Assembly: GCA_003170875.1 (NCBI GenBank)
Contig: PMYJ01000035.1
Location: 1 to 40,876, forward strand
Source of the DNA: Candidatus Dormiibacterota bacterium
Lineage (GTDB): Bacteria > Chloroflexota > Dormibacteria > Aeolococcales > Aeolococcaceae
Reading direction: 5' to 3'
Length of the DNA: 40,876 bases
The position numbers were made by a program, and so were the translations under genes. The notes under the pieces are model-generated. The model saw nothing but the letters and a program-made list of their open reading frames with translations, was not told the DNA's origin and searched no databases. Within the stretch, counting starts at the first letter, position 1, and each line of letters opens with the position of its first letter. Positions 36,202 through 40,876 of the stretch are shown in pieces.

Positions 36202-38600
36202 CCACTCCACCAGACCTGGCGACAGCCGCCCGCAGCGCAGCGGGATCGGCTGCCGACGTGGCTCGGCTGCATGCCGCGGCAGAGCCGGACTTCGCTCGCT
36301 ACGAGGTCCTCAAGGACATTGTCGACGAATGCATCGACCTCTCCCTCAACTATCGGCAAAGCGGTCACCCGGGCGGCTCGCGCTCGAAGGTCCACCTGCT
36401 GCTCGCCCTGCTGCTCTCCGGAGCGATGCGCTGGGACATCAGACGGCCGTGGCTTCGGTTCGCAGATCGCTTCGTGCTCTCCGCCGGACACACGGTGCCC
36501 GTGGTCTACTCCACCCTTGCCGTGCTGAACGAGAGCCTCCGGGCGCGGCACGAGCGGAGCGGCGACCCCCGGTTCGCCTTTCCCGCCGGCGGGCGCCACG
36601 CCCTGACCTGGGAGTGGCTCCTCGAGCTGCGGCGCCGGGGCGGCCTACCCGGCCACCCGGAGATGGCAGGGCGCACCCTTTTCCTCAAGTTCAATACCGG
36701 GCCGTCGGGGCATGGCATGCCACCGGCCGCCGGTGAGGCCCTCGCCCTCAAGCTGGCCGGCGCCGGGGAGGTGAAGGTCTTCGTCGTCGAGGGGGAGGGT
36801 GGGCTGACCGCCGGCGCTGCTCATGAGACCCGGACCTTGGCCTGGGGACTTGGCCTCGGCAACCTCGTCTTCCTGGTCGACTGGAACGACTTCGGCATCG
36901 ATCCCCGCCCGGCCTCGAGCGTGGTGGCGGGTACCCCGGTCGACTGGTTCGCTCCCTACGGCTGGAGGGTCAACGGGACCGAACAAGGCTCGGATTGGGA
37001 GCCGGTGACGCGCGCCGTCCTTGAGGCCGCCTGCGGTGACAACCCGGAGGGGGTGCCCAGCATGGCCTGGTTCCGGACCCGCAAAGGTCGTGGCTATGGC
37101 AAGCAGGACGCCGCCAGCCATGGCAGCCCATGGCCGATGAACTCCGCGGAGTTCTGGGCGACCCGTCACCAGTTCATGGCGCGGTATGGGGTGGAGTACA
37201 AGGGCGTCGATGCCCCGGCGCCCGCGGCTGCGGCGGAGCTGCGCGGGCAGGCTGAAGCCAACCTGCGCGTGGCCATGGATGTCCTCCGCCGGGACGACGC
37301 CCTGGTGGGGTGGCTCTCCGACCGTCTCCTGGCTCTCGCGGACAGCGTGCCGGAACAGATCGACGGCTTTCGCCTGGACGGCACGACCGCTAGGGTCTTC
37401 ACCGACCGGAGGCTCTTTGACGTGCAGAGCTACCCGGCGGGGATGTGGAAGCAGCCGGGGGAGAGGGCACCCAACCGCGCTGCGCTGGGAGCCTGGGGCG
37501 CGTACGTCAACGCGGTCGCCAGGCGGGACTACGGGCGTCCCCTCTTCATCGCCGCCTCGGCCGACCTCGCCGAGTCCACCAACATCGCAGGCTTCGCCCA
37601 CGACTCCGGTGATCTGCCGGGTTCCGGCTGGTACGAGCGGAGTTCCAACCCGCACGGAGCGCTGCTGCCCACCGAGATCACCGAGTTCACCAATGCCGGT
37701 TTGCTGGCCGGCATGGCATCCGTGAATCTGGCGGCGGACCCGTTCACCGGCTACGACGGCTTCTGGGGGGCGTGCTCGACCTACGGGTCGTTCTCGTACC
37801 TCAAGTACGGCCCCATGCGTCTCTTCAGCCAGCTCGCCCAGGACTGCGACCTGCGAGTGGGGAGGCTGCTCTGGATCGCCGGGCATTCGGGCCCCGAGAC
37901 CGCGGAGGACTCGCGGACCCATTTCGGCATCTTCGAGACCGGCGTCACCCAGCTCTTCCCCGAGGGGCAGGTCATCGACCTCCATCCGTGGGAGTACAAC
38001 GAGGTGCCGGTCGTCCTCGCTGCGGCCTTCTCGTCCCAGGTTCCGATCGTCGTCCTGCATCTGACGCGGCCGGCCATCCAGATCCCGGACCGGGTCGCTC
38101 TGGGCATGCCCTCTCACCTGGAGGCGGCGCGGGGGGCATATGTCCTCCGTCCCTTCCGAGACGGCCCGGCGAAGGCGGGCACGGTCTATGTCCGGGGCAC
38201 GATGGCGACCCACAACGTTCTCCAGGTGCTGCCCGAGCTGGACCGGCTGGAGCTCAACGTCAAGGTCGTGGCGGCGATCAGCCCCCAGCTGTTCGCGATC
38301 CAGGACCGGGCTTACCGAGAGAGCGTGGTCGGCCCCGCCGACCGTGTGGACGCCATGGTGGTCACCAACGGCGCGTTCTCCCTCATGCACCACTGGGCCG
38401 GAGGCCCTCTGGTGCGGGAGTACTCGCTGTCCGCCGACTGGGATGACCGCTGGCGGACCGGGGGGACACTCGAGGAGGTCATCGAGGAAGCCCATCTCGA
38501 CCCCGGGCACATCCTCGAGGCGATCGAGCGGTTCGCCGTTGAGCGCTCGAGGCGGCTGGGTGCGCTCCGGGATGACCTCGAGTCCGCGCTTGGTCGCTGA
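36198..38600 (+). CDS. Transketolase-family TPP enzyme (about 800 aa)
   Basis: SLNYRQSGHPGGSRSKVHLLLALLLSGAMRW, GHGMPPAAGEALALKLAG, VEGEGGLTAGAAHETRTLAWGLGLGNLVFLVDWND. Confidence 0.85.
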   Translation: MTTPPDLATAARSAAGSAADVARLHAAAEPDFARYEVLKDIVDECIDLSLNYRQSGHPGGSRSKVHLLLALLLSGAMRWDIRRPWLRFADRFVLSAGHTVPVVYSTLAVLNESLRARHERSGDPRFAFPAGGRHALTWEWLLELRRRGGLPGHPEMAGRTLFLKFNTGPSGHGMPPAAGEALALKLAGAGEVKVFVVEGEGGLTAGAAHETRTLAWGLGLGNLVFLVDWNDFGIDPRPASSVVAGTPVDWFAPYGWRVNGTEQGSDWEPVTRAVLEAACGDNPEGVPSMAWFRTRKGRGYGKQDAASHGSPWPMNSAEFWATRHQFMARYGVEYKGVDAPAPAAAAELRGQAEANLRVAMDVLRRDDALVGWLSDRLLALADSVPEQIDGFRLDGTTARVFTDRRLFDVQSYPAGMWKQPGERAPNRAALGAWGAYVNAVARRDYGRPLFIAASADLAESTNIAGFAHDSGDLPGSGWYERSSNPHGALLPTEITEFTNAGLLAGMASVNLAADPFTGYDGFWGACSTYGSFSYLKYGPMRLFSQLAQDCDLRVGRLLWIAGHSGPETAEDSRTHFGIFETGVTQLFPEGQVIDLHPWEYNEVPVVLAAAFSSQVPIVVLHLTRPAIQIPDRVALGMPSHLEAARGAYVLRPFRDGPAKAGTVYVRGTMATHNVLQVLPELDRLELNVKVVAAISPQLFAIQDRAYRESVVGPADRVDAMVVTNGAFSLMHHWAGGPLVREYSLSADWDDRWRTGGTLEEVIEEAHLDPGHILEAIERFAVERSRRLGALRDDLESALGR

Positions 38601-38688
38601 TCCATGTCAACGCCGAAAGATGAGCCGTGCGTGCTGACCGCGCCGGCCCAGCACGTCCCGATGGATCCGTTCAACTGGAGATGATGAG

Positions 38689-39894
38689 ATGTCGGAGATG
38701 AGATTCGCGGAGCGGATGTCGCGGCTGGGGACCGAGTCGGCGTTCGTGGTGCTGGCCCGCGCCCGCCAGCTCGAGGCCGAAGGACGGGAGATGATCCACC
38801 TGGAGATTGGCGAGCCCGACTTCTCCACCCCGGACAACATCATCGAGGCCGCGGTCCAGGCCCTGCATGCCGGTGCGACGCACTACACGCCGGCGAGCGG
38901 GATCCGGGAGGTGCGCGAAGCGACCGCGCGCCACGTCACCCGTCAGACCGGGAGTCCGACCAGCCCGGAGCAGATCGTGCTCGTCCCGGGGAGCAAGAAC
39001 ATCCTCCATTTCCTCCTCCTCGCCCTGGTAGAACCGGGGGACGAGGTGCTGGTCCCCGACCCCGGCTATCCCATCTACAGCTCCCTGGTCAGCTTCGTCG
39101 GTGCCAAACCGGTTTCGGTGCCCATCCGCGAGGCCAACCAGTTCCGCCTGGACGTCGAGGAGCTGCGCTCCCTGGTGACCGAGCGGACCCGGGTCCTGGT
39201 GGTGAACAGCCCGGCCAACCCGACCGGTGGGGTGCTCACCCGCGAGGACTGCGAGGCGATCGCGACGCTGGCCCAGGAACGCGACCTCTTCGTGCTGAGC
39301 GACGAGATCTACTCGCGGATCGTCTATGACGGCGCCCACGTCTCCCTCTACGGCATCGACGGGATGGCGGAGAGGTGCGTCCTCATGGACGGGCTCTCCA
39401 AGACCTGGGCGATGTGCGGCTGGCGCCTCGGCTTCGGCGCGATGCCGGTGGAGCTCGCCCAGCGGATGGACACGCTGATGATCAACACCTCCTCGTGCGC
39501 GGCCGCCTTCACCCAGCTGGCGGCGATCGAGGCCTTCGAATCGCCGGAGTCGGATGCCGCCGTCGCGGCGATGGTGGCCGAGTTCTCCGCTCGGCGTGAT
39601 CTGATCGTGGACGGCCTCAACGGCATCCCCGGGATCCGCTGCCACAAGCCGTCGGCCACCTTCTACGTCTTCCCCAACGTGGAGGGGACCGGCTGGGACG
39701 AGCGCGACCTCCAGCGAGGGCTCATCGAGGAGGCGGGCGTCGCGGCCCTCTCGGGGACCGCCTTCGGCAGCTGGGGCAGGGGGTACTTGCGCTTCAGCTA
39801 TGCCAACAGCCAGGCCAACCTGCGCAAGGCCGTCGATCGCGTGGCCGCCTTCCTGGCCACGGCGCACGCCCAAGCCGTGAAGCCGAGCAGGTGA
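38689..39894 (+). CDS. PLP-dependent aminotransferase class I/II
   Basis: MIHLEIGEPDFSTPDNI, THYTPASGIREVREA, VVNSPANPTGGVL, LMDGLSKTWAMCGWRLGF. Confidence 0.93.
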   Translation: MSEMRFAERMSRLGTESAFVVLARARQLEAEGREMIHLEIGEPDFSTPDNIIEAAVQALHAGATHYTPASGIREVREATARHVTRQTGSPTSPEQIVLVPGSKNILHFLLLALVEPGDEVLVPDPGYPIYSSLVSFVGAKPVSVPIREANQFRLDVEELRSLVTERTRVLVVNSPANPTGGVLTREDCEAIATLAQERDLFVLSDEIYSRIVYDGAHVSLYGIDGMAERCVLMDGLSKTWAMCGWRLGFGAMPVELAQRMDTLMINTSSCAAAFTQLAAIEAFESPESDAAVAAMVAEFSARRDLIVDGLNGIPGIRCHKPSATFYVFPNVEGTGWDERDLQRGLIEEAGVAALSGTAFGSWGRGYLRFSYANSQANLRKAVDRVAAFLATAHAQAVKPSR

Positions 39895-40046
39895 CGGCTC
39901 ACGAGCGTGCCAACTGAGGTAAGCGTGGAGGCACTCCTCAATCAGCTTCTTCTGTCTCGCCGACGGACGGCAAACGGCGTTACGCGGCCTCGTGGTGGGA
40001 CCGGTCACCAAGCCCAACTGCGGTTGTCTAGACGGAGGTGCACATC

Positions 40047-40241
40047 ATGGCGGTAGAAGCGGTTATCCCGGCAGAGGCGGTCGAGGATCCCTGGCTCAAT
40101 GCGCAGCGGCAGTTCGACGCCGCAGCCGACGTCCTCCATCTCGATCAGGGTGTACGGGCAATCCTTCGCGAGCCCCAACGCCAGCTGATCGTCAGCTTCC
40201 CGGTCAAGATGGACGACGGGTCGGTCCGGGTGTTCGAGGGC
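40047..40241 (+). pseudogene. 5' fragment of a Glu/Leu/Phe/Val dehydrogenase (glutamate dehydrogenase)
   Basis: DPWLNAQRQFDAAADVLHLDQGVRAILREPQRQLIVSFPVKMDDGSVRVFEG, then similarity stops; GGAGGT RBS. Confidence 0.75.
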
Positions 40242-40876
40242 CCATCTGCGAGGCCTCCTCGTCCTCCGCGGTCCATGCGGGGTCCGGGGCGAGGAAGCGG
40301 TCCCGGAGAGCGAGGGCCCAGCTGACGTGCGCCACCCAGGTCGGCTCCTCCGGGGGTGGCCAGATCCATGGCGACTACCTGCTCGGCGATGGCGCGGGCG
40401 TCGTCGATGTCGCGCCGGATGGCCGCGCGGCGGGCGTCGGTGAGGTCGCCTGCTTCCTCCAGGTGGGCGAGCTGCCGGGCCCGTGAGCCCGCGAGCTGGG
40501 TGAGACGGGAGCGCCATTGGTCCGCGCCGCGGACGGCGCCGGCGTCGCGGGAGAGCTGGTCCCAGCGCGCCTGGCTGCGCAACACGCCTCGGCGGTGAGG
40601 GAGACCGGACAGCCAGGCGAGAACCGCCGGGCGGGCGAAGTCCTGCTCCCGCAGCCGGATCAGGCCGAGCAGCCCGCGGGCCGCCACGGAGTCAGCGAGC
40701 GGGCGACCGCCGAGCGCCACCGGGGTGATCCCGGCCGCTCGTAGGGTGTCGCGCAGGGCGCTCCCGTACGTCTCGTCATCGGCGTGGACGATGGCGGCGC
40801 GGTGAAGTGGGACCGCGTGGTCGCCCTCCATGGCGGCGAGGACATCGCGAACGGCGGCGCGCACCTCCTCGATGGG
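40240..40876 (-). pseudogene. AddB/RecB-like exonuclease-helicase fragment, frameshifted, running off the window
   Basis: LHRAAIVHADDETYGSALRDTLRAAGITPVALGGRPLADSVAARGLLGLIRLREQDFARPAVLAWLSGLPH; after a C5 run the sensible frame shifts to TPEEPTWVAHVSWALALRDRFLAPDPAWTAEDEEASQM. Confidence 0.65.

Noticed and set aside
36645-38510. 621-aa minus-strand ORF
   Set aside because: Shadow frame of the transketolase-like gene.
1-40876. CRISPR array, phage genes, transposase or integrase
   Set aside because: No regularly spaced repeats and no recognisable Cas, phage, transposase or recombinase motifs were seen by eye.

Overview
GC-rich bacterial window. I cannot fix the taxon; gene content would fit a Chloroflexota, Dormibacterota or Actinomycetota relative. 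From left to right: (1) a group 3b-type [NiFe]-hydrogenase operon on the minus strand (beta/Fe-S, small cNMP-binding protein, gamma/flavin, delta/small, alpha/large, maturation protease); (2) a secreted GH5 glycoside hydrolase, an ABC-2 exporter pair, a GlcF-like Fe-S protein and a CBS-BON protein; (3) a two-domain ThyX-like protein, an IscA/ErpA-type protein and tRNA-Gly(TCC); (4) right after the tRNA, an accessory-looking region with an orphan RHH antitoxin, an SDR, a permease-tail remnant and an acetoin/2-oxoacid dehydrogenase operon whose E2 is split by one in-frame TGA; (5) a large sugar/acid-sugar catabolic locus: DeoR regulator, EryH/TPI-like isomerase, class II aldolase, HAD phosphatase, RuBisCO-like protein, SorC regulator, DUF4432 epimerase-like protein, AKR, APC permease, SDR, FGGY kinase, DSD1-like PLP protein, cyclase, YhfZ-like regulator, ComB-like phosphatase, transketolase-like protein and aminotransferase; (6) at the right edge, a glutamate dehydrogenase 5' fragment abutting a frameshifted AddB-like fragment. 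The most interesting item is the possible RuBisCO-like-protein-dependent carbohydrate pathway. Next are the reciprocally degenerate tandem ThyX, the single-stop split E2, the DSD1-like protein that has lost its expected metal ligands, and two gene remnants missed by the ORF track. All family calls come from motif recognition; no database search was run.
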